A stretch of DNA of 64,000 nt, from assembly GCA_041399065.1 (NCBI GenBank), contig JAWKTN010000002.1, positions 62,001 to 126,000 on the forward strand. The letters are read 5' to 3'. Source of the DNA: JAGQPD01 sp020426865. Lineage in GTDB: Bacteria > Planctomycetota > Planctomycetia > Pirellulales > Pirellulaceae. Positions 58,701-64,000 of this stretch are shown here, piece after piece. Position 1 is the stretch's first letter, and each line of letters begins with the position of its first letter. Under the pieces are notes generated by a model. The model made no database searches, was not told the DNA's origin, and worked only from the letters and a program-made list of their open reading frames with translations. The translations under genes were made by a program, and so were the position numbers.

Positions 58701-60139
58701 AGTACGCCATTGATGTTCATGTCGCCGAAACGAAGGACTCGCTGGACCGCTTCGGTTACGTCGAGTGCCGGGTTGTAGTTTCCATGCACGGGCTGCCACG
58801 TCGCGAGATCTGGACCGACTGACAGGACAGGGTCATTCCAGATCGCATCGTCGTCCCAAGCATTCGTGATCGCGTTTAGGACATGTTCAATCGGCACGCC
58901 CGGGTCCTGTGCGATTACGGAATGCAAAGAGAGACTCGCAAGACTGACGTGTTCAAGATCGTGGTTCGTCAAGTCAAAGCCAAAGAGCGCATGGCGTATG
59001 TCCGACGGCATACCGGCGACGTGGGCCAGCGTTTCTCCGCCGTGAGGGTTCGATGAAATCGACCGCACGTACGTGTCTTGTACATAACCTGGCCCATTCA
59101 CCAAGGAGACGCCAAGCGGGGCTATTGCCGGCGACACGTTGGGAGCAAGATCCACACTTGCTGCAATGCTCGCGGGCCGTTCTAGGCTGATAGCCAATCC
59201 ATGCCCAATGTCATAGAAGCCCGACTCGTACAGGGTGAAAAGGTCTTCGGCGTTTCCACCTCTCCGAACATTCCGTTCGATCTCGTGGTTGACCTCGAAT
59301 CCAGACCAAAGGGTATAATACGAACTTGTCTTGGAAACAATATCCTGCTTGACGCGCGATGCAGCGGCGGCAACCGTTGGATCCGCACCGCTGATCATTG
59401 CCTTGAGTGAGTCAACCATCACAAACCCTAGGTCGCCCAAGGCATTGAGCGAATCACGGTCGTACTCCGATAGTTCTGCAATTTGCTCGTAATTAACGCT
59501 GCTGGAGATTTCCTCGATCAGCGTCAAGAAGTCAGCCGCGGTTGACCCAGTGACAGTTTCTCCATTGAAGTTATGGTTGAGTGCACTATCTGCAATACCG
59601 CGAATCACATCCCCGCGCGTGCGTACGGTCGCTCCCGACTCTGTTTCACTGGCCGTTGAAGTCGCGTCATTTGCCAAATCGAAGGCAACGGCATCATGCC
59701 TCTGTTGATAAAACAATTGGAGAAATTCGGTTCCCATCAGTTCAACACTCATGTTGAATCGCGCGATGACTTCTCCGCCCTTTGATGTTTCCACAGTAAA
59801 GTGCAACATTTCGTCAATAGGATCGCCCCATGTCGTGTCAAGAGTGACAACAGCGTGAGTTTGTCCGGTCGCGTCTACTGCAGACGAAATCTGAAAGTAG
59901 ACGGAATCGTCTCGATCAAGAATGCGCCAATCAACTCCGTCAATCGAAACAGCACGTTCTCGGTAGGTCGGATCGATATGGTCTTCAATCACGTACGGGG
60001 CTTCGCGCGTAAATTCGTCGCTTGCAGCGAGCATCCGACGGTCTTCGAGATACTCAAATTGCTGAGACCGATAGAGGGTATTGCGTTTGCCAAAACGTGA
60101 AACTCGTCGCCGGCCGCCACTTTGCGCTCGGAAAATCAT
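49739..60139 (-). CDS. giant RHS-repeat surface protein with RTX, dockerin, LamG and C-terminal toxin-like tip
   Basis: The start at ATG 60139 has GGGAGG six bases upstream (a GTG at 60154 is less likely), giving 3,466 aa. The N-terminus has the planctomycete export motif FEYLEDRRMLA. Order of domains: an N-terminal region (1-500); dockerin-like repeats (about 530-595, RGDYNLDGSVGGADWTVWQD); CARDB/Ig-like; RTX calcium repeats (about 790-905, GGAGNDTLVGG); a Cys cluster ACACTCSC; many YD/RHS repeats (about 1500-2700, e.g. YEYDHLNRV, FAYDRVGNTTKLTDPAG); a LamG insert (about 2725-2945); the RHS core (DHLGSVRDLAVYD..., HRWYDNQTGRWISEDPIGFA); and a unique ~300-aa tip rich in Gly/Ala. RHS shells encapsulate and deliver the tip in contact-dependent competition. 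The tip toxin family is not recognised. Confidence 0.93.
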   Translation of the reverse strand: MIFRAQSGGRRRVSRFGKRNTLYRSQQFEYLEDRRMLAASDEFTREAPYVIEDHIDPTYRERAVSIDGVDWRILDRDDSVYFQISSAVDATGQTHAVVTLDTTWGDPIDEMLHFTVETSKGGEVIARFNMSVELMGTEFLQLFYQQRHDAVAFDLANDATSTASETESGATVRTRGDVIRGIADSALNHNFNGETVTGSTAADFLTLIEEISSSVNYEQIAELSEYDRDSLNALGDLGFVMVDSLKAMISGADPTVAAAASRVKQDIVSKTSSYYTLWSGFEVNHEIERNVRRGGNAEDLFTLYESGFYDIGHGLAISLERPASIAASVDLAPNVSPAIAPLGVSLVNGPGYVQDTYVRSISSNPHGGETLAHVAGMPSDIRHALFGFDLTNHDLEHVSLASLSLHSVIAQDPGVPIEHVLNAITNAWDDDAIWNDPVLSVGPDLATWQPVHGNYNPALDVTEAVQRVLRFGDMNINGVLDIPGVSGDIELFHTAVLDFDAYVEAYEFLASYNNELVHRGDSNWDNVIDVSDVDAFFVRHGLARGDYNLDGSVGGADWTVWQDNFNKVDAKFQEGDGNFNGVVDAADYAVWYDNVGVTVVPSVPMASFQVSETSPAGPLSVVKYATSEASTSTYPVLTLTSFPDAIIKDFRSEASELRVDYNVVYAPLISLSVEIIARTESTDQILMTHPVTAGGDLSVGHHEIAFAANFGNDPNEDYELYARLVPTFVESEQSTLNNELLFAGGVFVELDGTWQAFGSSDHDVISLSIDAISITGESATEELTGLSPPDPVKGAYARGGSGDDAIVVKPDFPIGVTVYGGAGNDTLVGGNFVDTIHGGDGADVVVGMGGNDFLYGDTGNDLIHTDGSNNSVFGGDGDDEIHSESPSDLLNGGSGTDSYVGDTIGQVTDESGDRQVFRSADGSSVNVTQSGPVILAIGNPTVDAISDAVEVRAGTTVYLDVWAHDTDGDNISYSLRNLPSSGWGTYLPEMDGNGLGSINWTAPPQTAGYPTSMTFEVVATSGFSPALEDSKSITFNLVDHPWQAPYTLYDHPGVDGAPTTHDKEFFIRRQETGTSTPIVIDLLKGFGEADFYNSVQSGNSTLNEPFIRIIDDTGQTLEPEQIPQIVEWDFLEDKTRIENGTTIQEPYQDVNVSERTLDFGQIKYVPTPGFLGLDVIEYELTHDTSNGPRSNTAKIYINVEGVEVQNVSIEYPWRDNAVACACTCSCTLDGKMKVEPTSANIRSSTPLGTVNASYRPDYAEEIVRVDFRYYYGGRVFSAIDLNYKMEFLSEGASELQPVLGHIINNRTTDNNELGTFYFSVNTPNIPSGVYKYQLDTWIQTHASEPDQSAHFVTAPAWITLVRPDNVGIGKGWTIGGSEQLLINPDDADGQILWIRDDGYILTFPFVGGPADRDPGYSMLSKVTDSTTNITTYVITDKFGNEKHFDGNLVSDLGSEPFISGLLLKKRDTYGNELEFGWSPNIIEEPQTLRRVKLSTIQNSYDGRQYHVDYDSGSSYASQMREVLPGGGTQTFGFNYSAGSVGQLLSTITYPDPDGSGDGGGPEVSPTALFGYDDDRLTSYTNPDVFSEDFSLKGDIISRSIGGEPSRHTVTPRFQPYSKIYAGLKVGALQGIYYDEDVSAPLRGGGISDEYGRLSIYDVNGSWISQIIDPAGRMFVYDYNSVGQVERSALYDDVTGGLLDETIYGYDDHYNLETVTHFDGSSVRWKYDTFSRPTEYTDELGRRTTFVHQYEGTTPKILQTIVRHEMPADGSGLDNDIVVTYDYSTQGELSSITQYLYNPLTLETKNIVTGFAYGGPGRSLSETVFAAGTSDEQRIVYQDFDTQGNPQEVREYFDATSFRTTALEYDALNRVTSVTLPAPGDGQLVPKVTYDYWPSGRLKTQTETDTTGGAGSVATRYDYHFGDLSKVTRDFQGPDESATEYLYNYVGEVWATIDPLGQTTNYIYDRIDQLIATVSPDPDDEGPRESSREFYGYDRRGDNVFVLDPRFNLSAYSYDARHRLTGVFGPHFSRTFFTYDPAGQMLHLTDAEKRTTSYEYDAAGRPIRITRPEQLTSTLFTFDTLSNTVAVTDELDRELRAEYDDRNRLTLLTQNYGSGQPELEHWVKYAYYRDGNLDWSEELVDIDNGVDVTRITTYQYDGAGRLKNEVLPEVFDVVSGTLSTPIWNYKYDERGNVAKITDPLSNQTSYEYDHLNRVSKSISPDAGSGQHSIVEYVWDANSQLKEFRETVDSLLDVRKTRYDYDNLGLLIREVGPNPVTGALWGFAEVDPSESNGSPFVRYEYDANGNRTAVLEPLSYNGTIGEWTFAKTEMVYDGLNRVTKTVDPDNGETLFAYDRVGNTTKLTDPAGNQTQWVYDSLDRTVLESTTFGTRNYTYDVVGRLERQVDRNGRVVDFVYDNLDRITDEYWYLNQTEANVGPVNSIEHFTYGYDTADRLLSAGDTSHTYTYQFDDLNRLASTSRQLPGLTPAVDTDYNYDLYGNLRSSQHRVGAIDDFRNAYTYDALNRIDTILQQGSAGGNGVANKLIDIDFDLAGQLDLVKRYAGSTGTSQNAVTVSEFDFDKAGRVGSIKHRDGDTPGVGTVLAGYSYTFDPRNQLRGITNQVHPDEQVDYNYDNRRQLEEALYIGAGIVDEDYAYDANGNRDLATNANGTAQDYEIETFNRLLSDGTFDYLYDAEGNRTVRTNTLTGETTTYEWDNRNRLVKVIMGGVAETANWPMNGGSTIEDIGPNGFDGTHVNTTWDTTDASPVSTDGTSLYFNGTNAYANLGTHDEFEIQDDDFSLSMWFNIDAPYSDTSIRVLAMQGKVHSTSSTDSISGWLLRFRPNYSPDRLEFIIDTGVPGQGWQYNYLTDANLINGWHHIAVTIEQSSNTIRMYLDGVLRTTTAGTPTVTTDNSLPLYLGYFAASWNPQYFYGNVDDVRVYKETLTLDQITNLYTSDNPLGAGGVVENSYDYLNQWIGRTQDLDGDPNTTNDITKTTFIHDMGQMVMQFDGQTSGDLAMSNLSHRYLWGPGVDQLLADEVVNDLNNATLNDVYWALTDHLGSVRDLAVYDNGQTTVAVHKIYDSFGNVTGETNPQAIDELFGFTGRPFDDATGLQNNLHRWYDNQTGRWISEDPIGFAGGDGNLTRYVQNKSLTSTDPSGLANLWNPLTWGLHSDAEQTWIGFVNPMSHEVWDSVWAFEASGVKTVGSVFVTAGAVTQDATGFDSTRTWELAYRLGPHGQLANENAPVWVQNTAMGANVGGLCAAGGALAAGPTAGFVGYGSTIAVGGSSTEAAATAIIVAERGAMLGAIVGSVTGGFEAARHEDANSALLAGVNTSLHNGLLVGFAEGLAGPHLGPNSKFTSWLNQGAAGDAEVLGLRILSEKWWQYQIGNRTYAAALWSELEAAGLAGGSVEATIARGTYLIRYHPWRAFNPFAWVFDFLAGIPSTIGKGPDAASRSVIQPCVDVLKP

Positions 60140-60369
60140 AGAGTCCTCCCACACGCGAATTCAAGGGATTAGTATCGCATACCCTAAACATCCAATAGCT
60201 GCCGTGCGTGTGGTGGACTGGCCAACAACGGGGATACCGAAGACGGCGATGGCCAAGCAACCGTCATTGTCTAGGCCGACATCGAATTGTCAAGTGGGCT
60301 GAAACGGCAAAAGTAAGAACGACTGGCAGCGACGATAGATTTGGCAGCTCACGCAAAGAGGGGCCAGCC
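60140..60369. promoter_or_regulatory. upstream region of the RHS gene
   Basis: This 230-bp gap separates the RHS start from an IS end and must contain the RHS promoter. I see no confident -35/-10 pair and no other gene. Confidence 0.4.
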
Positions 60370-61399
60370 CTTAGTTCCAGTTTTGCACTTTTCCGCCGTC
60401 ATCGAGCGAGGGACGCGAGGAAGGTCAGCAGGTCGAGGGAATTGTTTTGGGGTGTGGGTTTGAGGGACACCGGCTTTCATTGATCTTCCCAGCTTTTTCG
60501 CCGTAATGTAGTGAGCATGTCAGCGAAGCTCGGTTGGGACTTGCGAGTGTACCACGGCCGGTGAGGGAACTGCAAATCGGCATGGCCTTCGGTCGCAAAC
60601 CAGACGATCGTCAGGCTGGACAAGAACATCGGCATGGGTGCGGTTCGCTCGACCGCCTGAGGAACTCGGTTGGCCGGGTCCTCCAGGCCCAAGTGCTGCT
60701 TGCAGTCATAATGCATCACTTCGATGGACCAGCGGTACGAAAATATGGAAAGAATCTGGCGCGTCGAAAGATCGACATTGGTGCTGTAGAAGACTCGAGT
60801 CGGCCGATCACCAACGGTGTCTTGCGAGAGCACGAAGCGAAGCAGACAATCTTTGCCAGCAGTATAGTAGAGACCTGTCCGGGTCTTGACTCGTAGCGAA
60901 CCGTGGAGACCGTACTGTTGGAATCACGTTTGATTTTGACTTTGTTTTTGCCTTTGGCCAGTCCCTGCTTGTTGCGATACAGTCGCATACAGACTGGCAA
61001 CGCAAACACCTTCGTCGGTGCCCACCACGGATTGACGATCACGATGCACAGGTGCACCTAGTCGTGTCCGCAATGAAAAAGCTTTTTGGACTTCGACGAG
61101 TTGAGCGCGTCGTGATGCATGCCGGTACCGTCAATCCCCAAGCCCCGTTTTCGGCACAGCGTATCGTCGCCGGCCAGGACGATCGTCGCATCATTGCCAA
61201 CGAGCGTCTTCACGACAAGCTGGGCTGAGTAAGAACTGGCTGTAAGTGGAGCAGCAAAACAACGAACGATTCGGTAAGATACATCTGCGGCCTCCGTGCG
61301 CTGCGGAACTTGAATTGAATTGAATCCAAATTCTGCGCGCCGGACCGCATTTTCACCTACACCATTTTTCCCCCCGAAAAGTGCAAAACTGGAACTAAG
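60370..61399 (-). mobile_element. decayed DDE insertion sequence with perfect 24-bp ends
   Basis: CTTAGTTCCAGTTTTGCACT plus four more bases at 60370-60393 is repeated inverted at 61376-61399 with no mismatch, bounding a 1,030-bp element. Its transposase is frameshifted. The right end lies two bases before the boundary repeat beginning at 61402. Confidence 0.9.
60477..61057 (-). pseudogene. IS4/IS701-like transposase, frameshifted remnant
   Basis: The C-terminal frame (60833 to 60477) reads TRVFYSTNVDLSTRQILSIF, then YRWSIEVMHYDCKQHLGLED, the 'Y-(x)-R-W-x-IE-x...K...LG' signature that carries the catalytic Glu of IS4/IS701-type enzymes. Upstream codons continue in at least two other frames (e.g. 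MHLCIVIVNPWWAPTKVFAL near 61057). The N-terminal part is missing or scrambled, so it is inactive. Confidence 0.8.
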
Positions 61400-61401
61400 C
61401 C

Positions 61402-61550
61402 GTCGGGCAAGATGAGAACCGTGTTATCGCGGTGGCGGACGCAATCATTGCAACCCGCATCGCTCCGCCGTGTCCAACCGCTTTGGCGTTCTTTCCCATT
61501 TTGGCCATCGACCGGCCGATCGATTTCGCTCGGGACACGGCTGGAGCTAT
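61402..61550. repeat. right island boundary repeat
   Basis: Homologous to 29323-29478 (about nine in ten bases identical) and directly adjacent to the 3' end of tRNA-Leu through an octamer repeat. It contains the same small hairpin with arms GAACCG / CGGTGG-type and a conserved minus-strand frame (GKNAKAVGHGGAMRVAMIA), whose coding status is unclear. Confidence 0.8.
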
Positions 61551-61614
61551 GTGACAGTGTGACAGTGTGACAGTGTGACAGTGTGACAGTGTGACAGTGT
61601 GACAGTGTGACAGT
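61551..61614. repeat. eight tandem copies of GTGACAGT at the tRNA 3' end
   Basis: The 8-bp unit is repeated eight times without error and the last base is the discriminator position of tRNA-Leu. The left boundary copy has a single diverged unit (GTTACAGT). It is a microsatellite-like array, and slippage would change distance to the tRNA terminator. Confidence 0.97.
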
Positions 61615-61699
61615 GGCCGAGGCGGGGATCGAACCCGCACGTTCCTTACGGAACACAGGATTTTAAGTCCTGTGCGTCTGCCAATTCCGCCACTCGGCC
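61614..61699 (-). tRNA. tRNA-Leu (anticodon UAA)
   Basis: The 86-nt gene folds as a class II tRNA: acceptor stem GGCCGAG/CTCGGCC, D-arm with GCGGAATTGGCAGACGC, anticodon stem ACAGG/CCTGT with loop CTTAAAA (anticodon UAA), a long variable arm TTCCGTAAGGAA, and T-arm GCGGGTTCGATCCCCGC. CCA is not encoded. It is the apparent integration site of the island to its left. Confidence 0.97.
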
Positions 61700-61866
61700 C
61701 CTACCCCTTGGACGCGATCGCTCCTAACGCGATCGCATTGGACCCTACTATGGCAACCTTGCCCCTTCGTGTCCAGCCTAGTAGGTTCGCGATTGGATTG
61801 GTAAAAATAGGTTTGTCAATCGATCCGTCCGATTGTGCTGATAACGTCAAGTCCCACGCGATCGCT

Positions 61867-62442
61867 ATGTTAACCTTCCTTCAGCGTCCTACCGATCCCG
61901 CCAGCCTTTTCGCTCAGACGGCGTCGCCCGATGTGATGCGTCCCGAGTTCGTGGGGATCGATGGGTTTCTCGGGACCCGCGGTTCGTTCATGATGGATTT
62001 TGTTTTTCTCGCCATGCTGGCCGTCGTCCCAATCATGTTCGCCAGCATTTACTTGGCCCGCTTCCAGCACAAGTTTCAGCTGCACAAGGTCATCCAACTC
62101 GTCCTGGCCACCGCCTTGCTGCTGGCCGTAGTGGCATTCGAAACCGAAGTCCGACTGACCGGCGAAGCCTGGCGGCTTCGCAGCGAACCGTCTCCGTTTT
62201 ATGTCGAAGGTTCCTGGAACGATTGGATCGACTATACATTGGCCATCCATTTGTTGTTCGCCATCCCGGCCCCCTTCCTGTGGGGCATCGTCATCTATCG
62301 GGCACTGCGGCATTTTCCTCGGCCGGCTGCCCCGTCGGCTCACAGCCGTGCCCATCGCATCTGGGGACGACTGGCGGCGATCGTGATGACCGCCACCGCG
62401 GTAACCGGCTGGTGCTTTTACTATCTGGCGTTCGTGGCCTAA
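61867..62442 (+). CDS. DUF420 family membrane protein
   Basis: Starting at ATG 61867 gives 191 aa; the frame is open upstream but would overlap the tRNA. Four TM helices are visible (FMMDFVFLAMLAVVPIMFAS, VIQLVLATALLLAVVAF, LAIHLLFAIPAPFLWGIVIY, LAAIVMTATAVTGWCFYYLA). Conserved His residues near the helices (HKFQLHKVIQ, IHLLFA, HRIWGR) fit DUF420, a family of heme/copper-oxidase-associated membrane proteins of unknown detail. It converges with leuA. Confidence 0.85.
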   Translation: MLTFLQRPTDPASLFAQTASPDVMRPEFVGIDGFLGTRGSFMMDFVFLAMLAVVPIMFASIYLARFQHKFQLHKVIQLVLATALLLAVVAFETEVRLTGEAWRLRSEPSPFYVEGSWNDWIDYTLAIHLLFAIPAPFLWGIVIYRALRHFPRPAAPSAHSRAHRIWGRLAAIVMTATAVTGWCFYYLAFVA

Positions 62443-62531
62443 GTGGAACTTGGCCACGAACGGGGAACCCTCCTATTCCAAGTGCCGAATCGGCCACTGC
62501 CAATGCTCGGCAGGACCGACGCGTGGCCGCC

Positions 62532-64000
62532 TTACAGCGTCGGCTTCAGCGGTGGAGGTGGGCTTGTTGAAATATTATTCACGGCATTGAGAATCGCCCG
62601 GATCGTGGCCTCGACCGTGTCGGTGGACACGCCGCGTCCCCGGTAAGCACGACCATTGTGTTCAACTTCCAACGTCACTTCCCCCTGGGCATCGTGGCCC
62701 AACGTGGCGCTTCGCACTTGATAATCTTTGCACGCGAGCTTCAGACCTGTTAACTTTTCCGTGGCCAGAAATGCCGCGTCGATGGGACCGTCGCCGTCAG
62801 ACATTTCTTCCGTCAGCTCTTGATCACCATGGCGAATCGTCAATTTCACGTGTGGCTGCTGCCCCGTCCCTGATCGCACCTCGAATGCTACGAGCGACCA
62901 GGCTTCATCCTCAATGTTGTGGATCTCCTGCTTGATCAATGCCGCAATGTCGCCGTCGTAAATCTCCTTTTTCTTGTCTGCCAGTTCCTTGAAGCGATCA
63001 AACAACTGCTGCAATTGTTCCTGCGAAAGATGAAACCCCAAGGCCATCGCGCGATCGGCCAAAGCCGCTCGGCCACTGTGCTTGCCCAACACCAAATCGG
63101 TCTTGGCAAAGCCGACGTCTTCGGGGTGCATGATCTCGTAGGTCGTGCGTTCCTTCAGCATTCCATCTTGGTGAATGCCCGCTTCATGGGCGAAGGCGTT
63201 GCGACCCACGATGGCCTTGTTTCGCTGCACTTGCAGGCCGGTAATTCCCGACACGAGGCGGCTCGTTGGGACCAATCGTTGCGTATTGATCTTGGTATCG
63301 GCGTCGTAATAATCACCTCGCGTTCGCAAGGCCATGACAACCTCTTCGAGCGAACAGTTTCCGGCACGTTCGCCGATGCCGTTGATGGTGCATTCGATTT
63401 GTCCGGCGCCGTTTTCTACCGCTGCCAAGCTGTTGGCAACGGCAAGACCCAGATCGTTGTGGCAGTGGACGCTGATCACGGCATCGTTGATGTTGGGTAC
63501 TCGCTCGCACAGAGTCCGGATCACGTGTGCCATATGATAGGGGGTGGCATAGCCCACGGTGTCTGGGATATTGACAGTCGACGCCCCGGCGGCGATGGCG
63601 GCCTGCACGACCTGGCACAAGAAATCCAATTCTGTGCGAGCCGCATCTTCCGGGGAGAACTCGATGTCGTCGACATAACCGCGGGCCTTTTGCACCCCCT
63701 CGACGGCACGCTGCACGATCTCTTCGCGTGACATTTTGAGTTTAAACTCGCGATGGATAGCACTGGTGGCGAGGAACACATGGATCCGCGGCGTTTCGGC
63801 AGACTCGACAGCTTCGGCGGCCCGCTCGATGTCACGATCTTGGCAGCGAGCCAATCCGCAAATGGTCGCCCCGCGAACTTGGCGAGCGATTTCGCGGACC
63901 GCCTCAAAGTCGCCGGGCGACGCGATCGGGAATCCGGCCTCAATAATGTCCACGCCCAGATCGACCAAGGCGTGCGCGATTTTCAGTTTCTCTTCCAGGT
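62532..64000 (-). CDS. leuA: 2-isopropylmalate synthase (5' end outside window)
   Basis: About 489 codons are present, missing only the N-terminal part of the TIM barrel. Visible motifs: DIIEAGFPIASPGDFE, the CHNDLGLAVANSLA metal-binding HxH-type motif with HCH, the second signature GAGQIECTINGIGERAGNCSLEEVVMAL, and a LeuA regulatory C-terminal domain (about 62540-62900). The enzyme condenses acetyl-CoA with 2-oxoisovalerate, the first committed step of leucine synthesis, and is usually inhibited by leucine through the C-terminal domain. The C-terminal tail STSPPPPLKPTL is an unstructured extension. Confidence 0.95.
   Translation of the reverse strand, partial: LEEKLKIAHALVDLGVDIIEAGFPIASPGDFEAVREIARQVRGATICGLARCQDRDIERAAEAVESAETPRIHVFLATSAIHREFKLKMSREEIVQRAVEGVQKARGYVDDIEFSPEDAARTELDFLCQVVQAAIAAGASTVNIPDTVGYATPYHMAHVIRTLCERVPNINDAVISVHCHNDLGLAVANSLAAVENGAGQIECTINGIGERAGNCSLEEVVMALRTRGDYYDADTKINTQRLVPTSRLVSGITGLQVQRNKAIVGRNAFAHEAGIHQDGMLKERTTYEIMHPEDVGFAKTDLVLGKHSGRAALADRAMALGFHLSQEQLQQLFDRFKELADKKKEIYDGDIAALIKQEIHNIEDEAWSLVAFEVRSGTGQQPHVKLTIRHGDQELTEEMSDGDGPIDAAFLATEKLTGLKLACKDYQVRSATLGHDAQGEVTLEVEHNGRAYRGRGVSTDTVEATIRAILNAVNNISTSPPPPLKPTL

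Noticed and set aside
49739..60139. Type VI secretion RHS effector
   Set aside because: No PAAR, VgrG or Hcp domain or gene is present; the N-terminus carries a planctomycete export motif instead.
61551..61614. Tandem octamers as a CRISPR-like array
   Set aside because: Units are 8 bp with no spacers; a simple microsatellite. No cas genes in the window.
61395..61640. Minus-strand frame encoding CHTVTLSH repeats
   Set aside because: Produced by the octamer array; the adjoining GKNAKAVGHGG segment recurs at 29.3-29.4 kb but only as part of the boundary DNA repeat, so coding is not supported.

Overview
This window looks like a chromosomal segment of a planctomycete, most likely of the Pirellulaceae type. 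The signs are secreted giant proteins that begin with a short LE-x-R-x-L export motif, dockerin-like 'D-N-G-DaaDY-W' calcium motifs and PEP-CTERM anchors on surface proteins, WD40 and TM-anchored Ser/Thr kinases, an ECF sigma factor translationally coupled to such a kinase, a DUF1559 protein end, and GC-rich UUCG-hairpin repeat blocks. Assignments are by reading motifs only; no database search was possible.

Region 1 (1-29.1 kb) is ordinary chromosome. It has a DUF1559 C-terminus, a TM-anchored kinase, an FG-GAP secreted protein and a PEP-CTERM/dockerin protein. A glycan-oriented group follows: pectate lyase-like protein, frameshifted DUF1593 nucleoside-hydrolase-like protein, a second PEP-CTERM protein, and a DUF3826-sialidase fusion. 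A VapBC-like toxin-antitoxin pair sits inside this group, bracketed by two copies of the same palindrome. Next come a SEC-C protein, a 2,227-aa secreted protein carrying both a metzincin and a subtilisin domain, the ECF sigma/WD40-kinase operon, a second SEC-C protein followed by an MT-A70 adenine methyltransferase, and a DUF2200 protein.

Region 2 (about 29.3-61.7 kb) reads as a genomic island at a tRNA-Leu(UAA) gene. The intact tRNA is at 61614-61699 (minus). About 157 bp beyond its 3' end plus about 28 bp of its 3' end recur, diverged, at 29323-29506. Between these ends lie a giant RHS protein gene (60139-49739), at least two displaced RHS C-terminal tips on the same strand (41476-40487 and 34306-33482), each with a candidate immunity gene, and a fragment of a further possible tip. 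The two displaced tips lie just downstream of a tyrosine-recombinase gene, one intact and one truncated. The intact recombinase neighbours an AAA-type ATPase that resembles the C-terminal half of a primase-helicase. There are one full-length and four partial IS91-family (HUH, rolling-circle) elements, all on the plus strand and mostly ending beside GAAC; an intact IS630 that splits a candidate immunity gene; a decayed DDE transposase element with perfect 24-bp ends; a broken serine-recombinase cassette; and repeated blocks of UUCG hairpins carrying group II intron RT remnants. The layout suggests an RHS polymorphic-toxin locus whose tips and immunity genes are shuffled by IS91 elements and a tyrosine recombinase.

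Region 3 (61.7-64 kb) returns to core chromosome: tRNA-Leu, a DUF420 membrane protein, and leuA (2-isopropylmalate synthase), which runs off the right edge.
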